From positions 1 to 64,000 of the forward strand of contig JABUFB010000016.1 of NCBI GenBank assembly GCA_013314775.1: 64,000 bases of DNA. Reading direction: 5' to 3'. Numbering within the stretch: position 1 is the stretch's first letter; each line of letters begins with the position of its first letter. The notes under the pieces are model-generated. The model did no database searches. It had not been told where the DNA came from and saw only the letters and a program-made list of their open reading frames with translations. This stretch comes from Armatimonadota bacterium (GTDB lineage Bacteria > Armatimonadota > Zipacnadia > Zipacnadales > JABUFB01). Made by a program: the position numbers and the translations under genes. Below, one piece after another: positions 25,189 to 34,069 of this stretch.

Positions 25189-26505
25189 TCAGGCGTAATA
25201 CTTCGCGTCCTCGATCACCGGCTCGGCTTCGCCCGCGGCCACCATCTGGGCAATGAGCCGTCGCTTCAGGTCCTGGCGGACCGCGTCGTAGTCCTTGCGC
25301 CCCACGAGATTGATCTGTTCGTGGGGATCGGCGTGCAGGTCATACAGGTAGCGCTCCACGTACCGGTCGCTGTCCGGCACCTGCCAGCCGCTCTTGTCCG
25401 GCGCGAAGACGCTGTACTTCCAGCGTTCGGTGCGGATCGCCCGGCCTACTTCGGACTCGCTGATCTGGATGAACACCTCGTTGGCCCAGTTCGCGTTGTC
25501 TCCCCGGGTGAGAGGCATGGCGTCGCGGCCCTGCATGGTTTCGGGTATCGGCAGTCCTGCCGCGGACAGCAGTGTGGGCGGCATGTCCACCAGACTCACC
25601 AGCTCAGGGGCCACGCGGCCTCTCTCGATGCCCGGGCCCGCCAGTACGCAAGGCGTCCGCACACAGCCCTCGTGGCAACTGCGCTTGTACTCGGCGTTAC
25701 GGGTGCGGAAATGGCAGCCGTGGTCGCTGGTGAAGAGGAGCACGGTATTGTCCAGTTGTCCTGTCTCTTCGAGGGCCTGCACGATGCGTCCGAGGGCGTC
25801 GTCCAGGGCCTTCACGCAGGCATAGTAACCCGGCAGGCTCTTGTACCAGTCGCCGGGGCGGTTCTGCAGGTCCGGCGGGACCCAGGGGTTGAGGTAAGAC
25901 TTCGCGTATCGTTCGGGCCCCACGAACTCGTCCATGTCGTTCTGGTGGTGGGGTTCGAGGTACGAGATGAAGAAGAAGAAGGGCCGGTGCCGCCTGGGAT
26001 TGCGGATGAACTCCACCGCACGGTCGGTCTGGGCATCGACCCGATAGCCCTCGTAATGCACTTCCTGATTGTTTTCGTCGAACCACCGGGCGTCCTCGGG
26101 ATGGGAGGTGAACTCCAGAACATCGGCCCCTTCCCAGTAACCGGTGTATCCTCCGCGACGCTCCACGGGCACCGGCTTGTCCACATCGCAGGAGAGATGC
26201 CACTTGCCCAGGTACCCCAGGTCATATCCGGCATCTCCGAAACAGTGGGCGAGGGTACGCTCGGACGCAGGCAGTGCCAGGCCATTGCGCCAGACAGAAT
26301 GTGCGGTGCCATGTTTCCCGGTCTGCAGGCTGCCGCGAGCGGGCGCGCAGACGGGCTGGCAGGTGAAGGAGTGCTCGAATCGCACGCCACGCGCCGCCAG
26401 GGCATCCAGATTCGGCGTGAGGTTCATGGGTCCGCCATAGCAGCCGCATGTGTCCCAGCGCTGCTGATCGGTGAAGAATACGAGCACGTTTGGGGTGTCG
26501 CTCAC
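25189..26505 (-). CDS. Type I (FGly) sulfatase
   Basis: 438 residues without a signal peptide. N-terminal metal site NVLVFFTDQQRWDTCGCYGG, then the maturation motif C53-A-P-A-R57 in QPVCAPARGSLQTGKHG; the cysteine is converted to formylglycine by a separate enzyme not in this window. Later motifs LFTSDHGCHFRTRN and KWHLSCDVDKP match the alkaline phosphatase fold. It hydrolyses sulfate esters, probably on sugars from sulfated polysaccharides or host glycans. GTG 26505 follows GGAGGT at about 11 bases. It is divergent from the giant glycosidase gene, with 142 bp between them. Confidence 0.92.
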   Translation of the reverse strand: MSDTPNVLVFFTDQQRWDTCGCYGGPMNLTPNLDALAARGVRFEHSFTCQPVCAPARGSLQTGKHGTAHSVWRNGLALPASERTLAHCFGDAGYDLGYLGKWHLSCDVDKPVPVERRGGYTGYWEGADVLEFTSHPEDARWFDENNQEVHYEGYRVDAQTDRAVEFIRNPRRHRPFFFFISYLEPHHQNDMDEFVGPERYAKSYLNPWVPPDLQNRPGDWYKSLPGYYACVKALDDALGRIVQALEETGQLDNTVLLFTSDHGCHFRTRNAEYKRSCHEGCVRTPCVLAGPGIERGRVAPELVSLVDMPPTLLSAAGLPIPETMQGRDAMPLTRGDNANWANEVFIQISESEVGRAIRTERWKYSVFAPDKSGWQVPDSDRYVERYLYDLHADPHEQINLVGRKDYDAVRQDLKRRLIAQMVAAGEAEPVIEDAKYYA

Positions 26506-26647
26506 AGGCCGTGCACCTCCAGCGGTTCGCGCGGGCAGAGTCGCTTGTCAACCCGGTTTCATCGCACCACGGTAGGATAACAGGCCCCGATGGTGAATTC
26601 AACCACGTGCGCCGCATTCCGCCACTCTTGGATCGGAGCCTTTCAGC

Positions 26648-29600
26648 ATGAAGACCCTCGCCCTCTTGCTTCTGTCCGTCACTACTGCAGCCATCGCCGC
26701 GCTCTCGCCCATCTGGCAGGACGATTTCGACGCCCCGCTGCGCTATGAAGTCCACGGGCCGCGCTGCTGGACCCTGGGTGACGGCGTCGCCCTTTTCCGG
26801 CTGGGCGATGCCGAGGCCCGCCTTGTGGCCCTCACGCCTGCGGTCAGCGACTGTGTGGTGGAAAGTGAGCTCAATCTCGCCGAACGCACCGCCGGCGGGT
26901 GGTCCTATGCCGGGATCGGTCTGCTGAAAGACCCGGTCAATCACTGGCAGCTTTTGCTGGTGGAAGGCCCAGACGGCCGGCGCTACCCGGAACTGGTTGA
27001 GAAACTGAATGGAGAGCACCAGGCCCAATTGGGCGTCGGGTCGATCCGCGCCCGTCTGGAATCCACAACCACCGGCGAACTCGCGACCTGGCAGTACGGG
27101 CGTCGATACTTGCTCAGACTGGCGCTGGATTCCGAAGGCATTGAGGGGACCATCACCGACGTTGAGAGCGGGCAACTCTGGCAGCGCAGGTACTCCTTCG
27201 CCCGGGGGATTGCCGTGAAGTCGGGCAGGCCCTGTTTGATCGCCCACGGAAAGCGGGGCAGTTACGCGTATCTGCGCGCGCAGGCAGACCTGACCGCCCA
27301 GCCCGATGCGCTGGCGATCAAGGCGGGTGAGCGCACCGCCGCAGTGGTCGAGGACAGCGCGGGCACCGTTTCCGGGCCTCTCGCTGCCGCCCTGGAACGT
27401 GCGGGGTTCACGGTGACCCTGGTGGACTGGCCCACCATCGAGACCCACACCCTCCCCGCGAAGGGCCTGGACCTTCTGGTGCTCGCGGATGCCCGGAGAG
27501 TGCCCGTGGGTGCGAAAACAGCGGTGATGACGGCGCTGCACACATCGGGCAAAGTCCTGGCCGTGGGAGCGCCGGCGTTCAGAGAACTGACGTTCCTCAC
27601 GCCCGAGGGCTGGCGCGGACAGCGGGACTGGACCCAGGCGTTCGCCGCACGGCTCCAACGCATCCCCATGCGGACAGAACCGGGGGACTGGAGCCGCTCG
27701 GCAATGAATCCGGCGCGGGAAGCATCTTTCGCGCCGGACCCGTCCTCGGGGGAGGGTGCGTGGAAGTTCCAGACCGACCTGCAGGGCTGGGACACGTTCT
27801 ACACCGAAGTTGGCGACGCTTTCGCAGAGGACCGCGAACTGCTGGTCTTCGACGCGAAGAGTGAGGGTGCGGCGGGGCAGATGGTGGTGGAGCTGGTGGA
27901 GGACGACAAGTCGCGCTGGATCACTTCGGTGGACATCACGGGGGACTGGCGGACCTACGTCCTGCGCCCGGCGGATTTCCCGTACTGGGAGGATTCGGCC
28001 GCCCGCGGGAGGGGTTTCGCGGGCGATAAGGTGCGGCCGGGTCACGTCCTGCGCATCAGTCTGGGCATCGCCAGCAGCCACAACAGCAAGGTAGAGCCCG
28101 GGCATAACGCCTTCTGGATCAGGAACCTGTCCACCGCGCAGGACCCGGGCCTCCCTGCCCCCGATTTCAGCCTTTCCGACGTCCAGGCGCTGTGCCCCTC
28201 TTATATGCTGTACCCGGTGAAAGACGCAGCGTTTCTGGCTCCAGCGGGCGATGCCGGCGCCGCGCGCACTGCTTGGACGGGGGCGTGTTTCTCTCCGGTC
28301 TGGCGGGAGAGCGGCCGGGGCCTGAACCGTGGACGATCCTGGCGCTGGGTGCCGGTCCTGGAGGCTTACGATGCATCGGGCAGGAAGCTGGGCGCGCCGC
28401 TGTCGTGTATGGTCGGAGACGGAACCTGCCCGAACGCGGTGTGGGCGAACGTGGCCGTCGCTGACCCCGCGCAGGCTCTGGACCCACGGATTCTCAAGCC
28501 AGTCACTGACCTCGCTGTGCGCATGGCCGACGGTCACTTCCTGCTGGAGGGTGGCGCGGAGCTCTTCTCATACCTGCCGGGCGAGACTGTTGAGCTCGGG
28601 GCACAGGCCCTCAATGTCGGCCGCGATCCTGCGGACCTGGATGTCGCTATTGCGGTCGTGGATGCCTCGGGAGCCCGGGTCTTCGAAGCCCGAGAGACGC
28701 TGGCAGTCGATGCCGGAACCGCGCGCAAGCTACAGCGCTCCTGGAAGCCGGATACCCTCGACCGGGCGGGGTATGAGGTCACGGTCCGCCTGCTGGACGG
28801 CGACCGCGAAGTGGACCGCATCAGCCATCGCATCGAAGCCCTGCGCTCCGAACCCGCCAGGCCGGAAGAGTTCGTGCGGGTGGAGGGCAGTCGGTTCATG
28901 CTGGGCGATAAGCCCTGGTACTTCAAGGGCATCAACTACCGCCCCGGTTTCATGGCCGGGTATCCTCACCTGAACCTGATCGCCCGTGAATGCTATGACC
29001 CGGAGATCATCGAGCGCGAACTGGACTGGATGCAGGAGGCGGGCATGAATGCCATCAGCGCCATTCACGCGCTGATCCCGCCCGACCCGGAGTCGCCTCT
29101 GGCTTACCGCGACCAGCTTGATTTCCTGGAGCGCTGCGACCGCCACGGGATGAAGCTCTTTTTCATCGTCCCTCACGGCCGCCCGTATCAGGGCGAGAAC
29201 GTCAAGGCGCTTATGGATTACATTGAGAAGGCGGGCATCAAGGATCACCCGGCGATCATGTGCTGGGAGCTCGCCTGGGAGCCGATCGAGAGCCCCTGGC
29301 AGGGCAAGCTCGATTTCATCCTGGAGGACTGGAACCGCTGGATCGTGCAGCGTTACGGGAGCATCGCCGCCGCCGTCGCCGACTGGGGATTCGACCCGCG
29401 TGATGATAGAGCCGAGAAGGTACCCGTGCCCACCGTCGAACAGTGCCGCGCTCATGGAGATTGGGACGTCTACGTCGCCGCATTCCGCCGAGCCTTCAGC
29501 GATCTGATCAGCGCGCGGTACCGGGACATCGTGCGGCCCCTGCGGGAATGGGATCCAAAACACCTGATTTCCTTCCGCGGGGGAGCCTGTGGGATTCCCC

Positions 29601-30652
29601 ACGCTGAGCGGTTCGCACACATCCACAGCGCCGGCGCATCAAAACACATGGATTTCCTGAATCCCGAGGGCTACAACCTGCAGACCGGCGGCTGGGCCAA
29701 GCCCACGCCACCCGACGACATTCGCAAGGGCGGTCTTGTTACGCTCTATTACCGGTACGTGTCCCGGGAGAAGCCCGTCGTCTGGATGGAGTTCGGCTTC
29801 ACGGTCAACGGTTTCCACCGGGAGTGGCAGCCGGACGACCTGTTCATCGACCCGGAGAAGCTCCGGCTGCAGGAGCAGGAGTACGAGGCCTTCTACTCCA
29901 TGTTCATTGAGTCCGGCGCGCGGGGGGCCGCTCCGTGGTGGCTCCCCGGGGGCTTCCGTCTCGGGGAAAACAGCGACTTCGGCATCCTCGAACCAGACGG
30001 CTCTGAGCGCCCGGCAGCCAAGGTGGTGCGCAAGTACCTGCCGCTGTTCGACACCGTGCAGCACCCGGCTGCAAATCGCATCCTCGAGATGGACCTGGAC
30101 GGCACTTATCCGGATTCCTGGCCACTGCTATCCAGTGCCTATCTGACCGCGGTGAAGGCGGGGCAAGTTCCGGGGCTGACCACCGCAGGAAACGGGACCA
30201 CATCCGCTGACTGTCCATTGGTCGCGGTGGGCAATGTTCCGTGCAATGGGCACAATCCGCCGATCCACCTGAACGCTGAGTTCAACGCGATCGAACTGAA
30301 GATCGGGGACGGAGACTGGCAGCGGGTGCGAGACGGCCAGGCCCTCGAAGCCCCGCGCGGCGCGAGTGTGATGTGCCGAGCCAGTGTGGGCAATCTCGGC
30401 GAAGCGAAGTGGCTATCGCCCGCGAATGCTCCCGATGTGGGTGGAGTGTACCTTGCCGGCCGGGAGGAGTACGGCATGCCTTTCGCGGCGCCGATTGTCT
30501 CGGACACGCCCTATCTGGCGGATGCGGGGGTGGCGCCCTTCCAGTTGATCCGGCAGGTGACAGGGGATCGGATGGTGTCTTTCGAGATGCTATCAGCGGG
30601 GAGGGTGTTCTTCGGCGAGCGCCTCACAGTGACGATCAAGCCGGGGGGATAG
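26648..30652 (+). CDS. Giant secreted glycosidase with GH5/GH42-like domain
   Basis: 1334 residues. Signal peptide KTLALLLLSVTTAAIAALSP. The first 740 residues are beta-rich modules: an N-terminal LamG-like piece (DDFDAPLRYEVHGPRCW), a Rossmann-like stretch near 220-320, and a galactose-binding-like domain near 355-490 (GEGAWKFQTDLQGWDTFYTE). A TIM barrel at about 745-1130 opens with FVRVEGSRFMLGDKPWYFKGINYRPG; the acid/base glutamate is likely in MCWELAWEPIE and the nucleophile in PVVWMEFGFTV, the spacing of clan GH-A enzymes. A final beta domain follows. Substrate unknown, possibly beta-mannan or beta-galactan. It converges with a GH26-like gene. Confidence 0.8.
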   Translation: MKTLALLLLSVTTAAIAALSPIWQDDFDAPLRYEVHGPRCWTLGDGVALFRLGDAEARLVALTPAVSDCVVESELNLAERTAGGWSYAGIGLLKDPVNHWQLLLVEGPDGRRYPELVEKLNGEHQAQLGVGSIRARLESTTTGELATWQYGRRYLLRLALDSEGIEGTITDVESGQLWQRRYSFARGIAVKSGRPCLIAHGKRGSYAYLRAQADLTAQPDALAIKAGERTAAVVEDSAGTVSGPLAAALERAGFTVTLVDWPTIETHTLPAKGLDLLVLADARRVPVGAKTAVMTALHTSGKVLAVGAPAFRELTFLTPEGWRGQRDWTQAFAARLQRIPMRTEPGDWSRSAMNPAREASFAPDPSSGEGAWKFQTDLQGWDTFYTEVGDAFAEDRELLVFDAKSEGAAGQMVVELVEDDKSRWITSVDITGDWRTYVLRPADFPYWEDSAARGRGFAGDKVRPGHVLRISLGIASSHNSKVEPGHNAFWIRNLSTAQDPGLPAPDFSLSDVQALCPSYMLYPVKDAAFLAPAGDAGAARTAWTGACFSPVWRESGRGLNRGRSWRWVPVLEAYDASGRKLGAPLSCMVGDGTCPNAVWANVAVADPAQALDPRILKPVTDLAVRMADGHFLLEGGAELFSYLPGETVELGAQALNVGRDPADLDVAIAVVDASGARVFEARETLAVDAGTARKLQRSWKPDTLDRAGYEVTVRLLDGDREVDRISHRIEALRSEPARPEEFVRVEGSRFMLGDKPWYFKGINYRPGFMAGYPHLNLIARECYDPEIIERELDWMQEAGMNAISAIHALIPPDPESPLAYRDQLDFLERCDRHGMKLFFIVPHGRPYQGENVKALMDYIEKAGIKDHPAIMCWELAWEPIESPWQGKLDFILEDWNRWIVQRYGSIAAAVADWGFDPRDDRAEKVPVPTVEQCRAHGDWDVYVAAFRRAFSDLISARYRDIVRPLREWDPKHLISFRGGACGIPHAERFAHIHSAGASKHMDFLNPEGYNLQTGGWAKPTPPDDIRKGGLVTLYYRYVSREKPVVWMEFGFTVNGFHREWQPDDLFIDPEKLRLQEQEYEAFYSMFIESGARGAAPWWLPGGFRLGENSDFGILEPDGSERPAAKVVRKYLPLFDTVQHPAANRILEMDLDGTYPDSWPLLSSAYLTAVKAGQVPGLTTAGNGTTSADCPLVAVGNVPCNGHNPPIHLNAEFNAIELKIGDGDWQRVRDGQALEAPRGASVMCRASVGNLGEAKWLSPANAPDVGGVYLAGREEYGMPFAAPIVSDTPYLADAGVAPFQLIRQVTGDRMVSFEMLSAGRVFFGERLTVTIKPGG

Positions 30653-30672
30653 CGCAGGCGTGGTCGCCCGGC

Positions 30673-32085
30673 TCACTTTTCCGGCACGATCACTGCCGCT
30701 TCGGTCTGTGCGATGACCCCGCCCGACATGTCGCGCACGGTTACCCGGATCACGTGCTCGCCGGGTGACAGCGCGTCAGCGTTGAGCGGGAAGAACCAGG
30801 CGGGAGTCGTCGATGTCGCCCGGAAGCGGCCGTCCATCTCGAAGGTCACCCGGTCCGGCTGGAGATTCGGGTCGAGAATCGCTTCAACCGTCACTCGTCC
30901 TCTGAGCGCCCCCGGCTCGCCGCCTTTGACCACAATCGCCGCTCCGTTTCTGGGCGGGTTCGCGCCGCCCGAAAATGCCAGCGGCACGGATGTGGGCTTC
31001 GCGGGCATTGAGGCTCCCGGCGTCGGTGGGCCTCCGGGGAGAGGTTCCGAGGGACCAATCAGCGGCGGGAAAGGTTGCGAGGGCGCAAATGCCACCGGCG
31101 CCTCGGCGGTTCCGGGCAGCACCACTGATGGGCCGGGCGCGATGCCCCCGTCCACCTTGCTCAGGAAATGCGGGGACGACACCAGCGCGCGGTATGCCGC
31201 GAGTACCTGTTCATCCGTTGTCAGGGAGTAGTCGTTGTGTGCAAGTTCCTCGCGCACTGCGTCCACCGAGAACCAGTTGATCATTCGCACCCGGGGGAAC
31301 CGGGTCTGAATGCTCTCGTACATGCGGCGCATTTCGCGGATCGCGAAATCCACGGTAGCGCTGGCCGCCGCCTGGCAGTAATGGGTAGCTGCATACTCGC
31401 CAATGGCGATGGGCTTGCGGTCGGCGTACAGGTTGTAGATGAACTCGAGATGCTGGACCGCGTTGTCCACCGCGCGCTTGGTCACATCCCCCGAGTGATA
31501 AACCACGCTGTAAACATTGACGCCCACCCAGTCCACGTATTCGTCGCCGGGATAATAGAGGGGGATGGTGCTTTTCGGGGTAGCGAAGGGGCACCAGATC
31601 AGGATCGCATTCGGCGCGCCCCGGTAGAAGGCCTCGTATACCATGCGCCACTTCTTCACGTACAGGTCGGGGTCGCCTGACCAGGCTTCCCAGTCCCCGT
31701 TCATCTCAGATGCGAACCGGATGAACACGGGCTCGCCGAAGTTCGCGCAGGCCTGCACCCAGCCGCGCAGGTATTCGTCGTCTTGCACCTTGTCCAGGCC
31801 TTCATTGGGCTCCCAGGCGATGTGCGGGGTGGCCCCGGCGCGCTTGAGCCTGTTCGCCCACTCGAAGGGGAAGGGCTGGCCATAGCCCACATATCGGAAG
31901 TAAGTGGCGTGCTTCTTGCCGGTGACGCGCTCGAAAGTCGCGATGTCATCCCGCGCCACGGGATCCATCTCGATGTAAGCACCGATGTAGCACCCGGTCA
32001 CCGGTTCGCACGGTCCGAGTGCCTGGGCCGTGACGCTGCCCGGGATCAGCAGGCTGATGATCGTGATTAGCAGAAGTGGGATCAT
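30673..32085 (-). CDS. Secreted GH26-like beta-mannanase
   Basis: 470 residues. Signal peptide IPLLLITIISLLIPGSVTAQ. The barrel has YIGAYIEMDP, HIAWEPNEG, the family's acid/base strand FIRFASEMNGDWEAW (Glu in SEMNG), WVGVNVYSVVYHSGD, and the nucleophile strand PIAIGEYAATHY. Family 26 members cleave beta-1,4-mannan or related glucans. After residue 330 comes a Pro/Gly-rich linker and a C-terminal Ig-like or bacterial SURF-like module (LNADALSPGEHVIRVTVRDMSG). ATG 32085 gives the signal peptide; a GTG at 32124 in frame adds 13 polar residues. A strong promoter lies 48-77 bp upstream. Confidence 0.8.
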   Translation of the reverse strand: MIPLLLITIISLLIPGSVTAQALGPCEPVTGCYIGAYIEMDPVARDDIATFERVTGKKHATYFRYVGYGQPFPFEWANRLKRAGATPHIAWEPNEGLDKVQDDEYLRGWVQACANFGEPVFIRFASEMNGDWEAWSGDPDLYVKKWRMVYEAFYRGAPNAILIWCPFATPKSTIPLYYPGDEYVDWVGVNVYSVVYHSGDVTKRAVDNAVQHLEFIYNLYADRKPIAIGEYAATHYCQAAASATVDFAIREMRRMYESIQTRFPRVRMINWFSVDAVREELAHNDYSLTTDEQVLAAYRALVSSPHFLSKVDGGIAPGPSVVLPGTAEAPVAFAPSQPFPPLIGPSEPLPGGPPTPGASMPAKPTSVPLAFSGGANPPRNGAAIVVKGGEPGALRGRVTVEAILDPNLQPDRVTFEMDGRFRATSTTPAWFFPLNADALSPGEHVIRVTVRDMSGGVIAQTEAAVIVPEK

Positions 32086-32132
32086 GTTCGGGTGTTGGGG
32101 CGTGTGAGCATTCGCCGCTCCCACAGGCAGGG

Positions 32133-32162
32133 ATTATAGGCGGCGGCTTCTTGGGCCGTCAA
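32133..32162 (-). promoter_or_regulatory. Strong sigma70-type promoter for GH26-like gene
   Basis: On the minus strand TTGACG (32162-32157), an 18-bp spacer, and a perfect TATAAT (32138-32133). Transcription would start near 32126. The outer edge of the -35 box touches the left end of repeat copy B at 32163. Confidence 0.7.
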
Positions 32163-32529
32163 CAGGACCATACGGCTTTGTGGGACGTGTCCCGGCTGGA
32201 GCCGGCTACGCGCTCAGCGTGCCGCTCGCCGTGAGCCGTTGCCCCATAGCCCGCAGAGCGGGCGGCAGCCCCCGGATTCGCGCCCCACGATGCGCATTGA
32301 GCCCCCGAACGGCGGAGACAGGCCGTTCTCCGTGCAACGGATCGGCCGCCTCTCAGGGGCTTGGAGCCCTTTCCCCAGGGCCGGAATCCCCCGGCTTCCG
32401 CTGGGGGCTACAGGCGGACGGCTCCTGCCGGAGCCTCACAGCACACGGCGCGGCCCCAACACCATGGGCATCGGACGTTGCTCACACACGAGACCGGCAC
32501 GCCTCTCACATAGCCGATGCCGCTGGGGT
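32163..32529 (+). mobile_element. MITE-like element, copy B
   Basis: About 367 bp with no coding content, aligned by eye to copy C (48544-48837) over both ends and to copy A over the left part. Left end CAGGACCATACGGCTTTGTG; right end, read inwards on the minus strand, CCAGCGGCATCGGCTATGTG: imperfect terminal inverted repeats of about 30 bp. The flanks GGCCGTCAA (32154-32162) and GGGTGTCAA (32526-32534) agree at 7 of 9 positions, compatible with a decayed target duplication. An extra CCCCGGCTTCCGCTGGGGG-type hairpin sits in the middle. Confidence 0.6.
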
Positions 32530-32542
32530 GTCAATCGCGGCC

Positions 32543-32571
32543 TTCCCCGGAGGTGGGCCGGGGAGTATGAT
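32543..32571 (+). promoter_or_regulatory. Possible promoter for ispH
   Basis: TTCCCC (32543-32548), 17-bp spacer, TATGAT (32566-32571). The -10 is 5 of 6, the -35 is poor. It would start transcription near 32578, 67 bases before ispH. Confidence 0.3.
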
Positions 32572-32644
32572 ACGTTGGTGAGTTTCAACCCGCCGGGTAG
32601 GTTGACGCATGCTCTGTGGGCGGGGTTCCGGGAGAGAGTATCCA

Positions 32645-33490
32645 ATGGAGATCATCCTTGCCGAACACGCCGGGTTCTGCTTCGGCGTCCGGCGTGCGAT
32701 TCACAGGGCTGTGGAAGAGACGCGCCAAAGGGGCCGCTTGTACTCGCAAGGGCCGCTGATCCACAACCGTCAGGTCGTCGACGGTCTGCGGGATGAGGGC
32801 CTCGAACCTGTGGAAAGCATCGAGGACGTGCCGCCGGGAGCCGCGGTGATGTTGCGCACTCACGGCGTGGGCCCAACGGTCTACCGGCGCGCTGAGGAGC
32901 GCGGGCTCGAAGTGATCGACGCCACGTGCCCCTTCGTCGCGCGTGCCCAGAAGGAGGCGTCGCGCCTGGATCAAGCCGGCTACCGGGTGCTGGTGCTGGG
33001 CGAGCCGGACCATCCCGAGGCCCAGGCAATCCGCGAGCATACCGGGGGGCGAGCGCACATCGTCCAGAGCCCGGGGGACGTGAACCCCTCCGCACTCACC
33101 AAACGGGTCGCCATCGTCTGCCAGACCACGCAACGGATCGAGGCCCTGCAGGAACTGGCCAGTGCCGTGCTGCCTCATGTGCAGGAGCTGGTGGTGGCGA
33201 ATACCATCTGCGACGCCACTGCCCACCGCCAGGATGCCGCTCGGGCCATGGCGCAGCAGGTGGACGTCGTTGTAGTCATCGGCGGGCGGCACAGCGCGAA
33301 CACCACGCGCCTCGCCCAGATCTGCGCGGACTCGGGCAAGCCTACCTACCATGTGGAGACTGCCGACGAGATCCAGTGCGCGTGGTTCGAGGGCGCCGGC
33401 AGGATAGGTATCACGGCCGGGGCGTCCACTCCCGACCAGGCGATTGAGGATGCGGTGCGGCGTATCCAACAGTGCGCGCCGGAATGCTGA
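32645..33490 (+). CDS. ispH: 4-hydroxy-3-methylbut-2-enyl diphosphate reductase
   Basis: 281 residues. Last enzyme of the MEP pathway: it reduces HMBPP to isopentenyl and dimethylallyl diphosphate using a [4Fe-4S] cluster. The three cluster cysteines are present: C12 (GFCFGV), C95 (DATCPFV) and C189 (ANTICDAT). Other family motifs: GPLIHN, RTHGVG, GEPDHPEA, QTTQ, IGGRHSANTTRL and ITAGASTPD. ATG 32645 is preceded by GGGAGAG at suitable spacing. It tells us that this organism makes isoprenoids by the non-mevalonate route. The downstream gene has its own strong promoter. Confidence 0.97.
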   Translation: MEIILAEHAGFCFGVRRAIHRAVEETRQRGRLYSQGPLIHNRQVVDGLRDEGLEPVESIEDVPPGAAVMLRTHGVGPTVYRRAEERGLEVIDATCPFVARAQKEASRLDQAGYRVLVLGEPDHPEAQAIREHTGGRAHIVQSPGDVNPSALTKRVAIVCQTTQRIEALQELASAVLPHVQELVVANTICDATAHRQDAARAMAQQVDVVVVIGGRHSANTTRLAQICADSGKPTYHVETADEIQCAWFEGAGRIGITAGASTPDQAIEDAVRRIQQCAPEC

Positions 33491-33521
33491 TCTCGGGGGA
33501 ATATGCGTTCGAAATGGTCGC

Positions 33522-33549
33522 TTGACTCCGGTGAGGCGTTAGCTATAAT
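33522..33549 (+). promoter_or_regulatory. Strong sigma70-type promoter
   Basis: TTGACT (33522-33527), 16-bp spacer, perfect TATAAT (33544-33549). Transcription should begin near 33556, giving a 160-base leader before ATG 33718. In the leader CTCACCGCATCCG and CGGTTGCGTGAG can pair imperfectly, so the 5' end is structured. Confidence 0.75.
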
Positions 33550-33717
33550 GGCCGCAACATAGTCCCATCTACGGGCCCCCTCACCGCATCCGAACTGGTT
33601 ATCACACTCCGCCGGGGCGCCCGTCGAGCGGTTGCGTGAGAGGCGGCTTCGAGGGATTCCCCAGGCGATGAATAAATGACCAGTGTGCAGCATGCGTGCG
33701 CCCGGAGTGTTCCAGCC

Positions 33718-34059
33718 ATGGGCAGGCTGATTAGTGGTCTGAGGACGGCGTTGCTCGGCAGAGACACGCACCACGAGACGGCCAGTTGCCCGGCAATGCG
33801 GGTCACCGTCAAGTGCGCGAAGTGCGGCGAGATCATCTCCGTGCGTGTGGACAAGGCAAACGATCTCCTTGCCGAGTACGACGATACCAGCGATGCGGAC
33901 GAACCCATTGCACCCAGCGGGTACGTGCTGCGCAAGGAAATGGTGGGACGCAAGTGCCAGAATCTCGTGCACTTCACCATGAGGTTTGACGGGCGCAGGC
34001 GCATCGTCGGCCATGAGATTCAGGGCGGGCAGTTCGTGGACTGGGAAGATACGGACTGA
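33718..34059 (+). CDS. Small conserved CxxC protein of unknown function
   Basis: 113 residues. After a short basic N-terminus (GRLISGLRTALLGRD) comes VTVKCAKCGEIISVRVDKANDLLAEYD, then GYVLRKEMVGRKCQNLVHFTMRFDGRRRIVGHEIQGGQFV. One CxxC and a later single cysteine could hold a metal with another ligand. From memory, similar 90-110 residue proteins occur in Chloroflexota and Firmicutes, always uncharacterised. CGGAGTG precedes ATG 33718 by about eight bases; ATG 33676 is in frame but lacks a ribosome site. It is ten bases before the GxGD membrane protein gene, and both share the strong promoter at 33522. Confidence 0.7.
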   Translation: MGRLISGLRTALLGRDTHHETASCPAMRVTVKCAKCGEIISVRVDKANDLLAEYDDTSDADEPIAPSGYVLRKEMVGRKCQNLVHFTMRFDGRRRIVGHEIQGGQFVDWEDTD

Positions 34060-34069
34060 TTTTTCGGCG

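Noticed and set aside
26222-28537. Minus-strand open frame of 771 codons spanning the sulfatase start and the giant glycosidase
   Set aside because: It overlaps a sulfatase active-site region in another frame and a signal-peptide gene on the other strand; composition is shadow-like.
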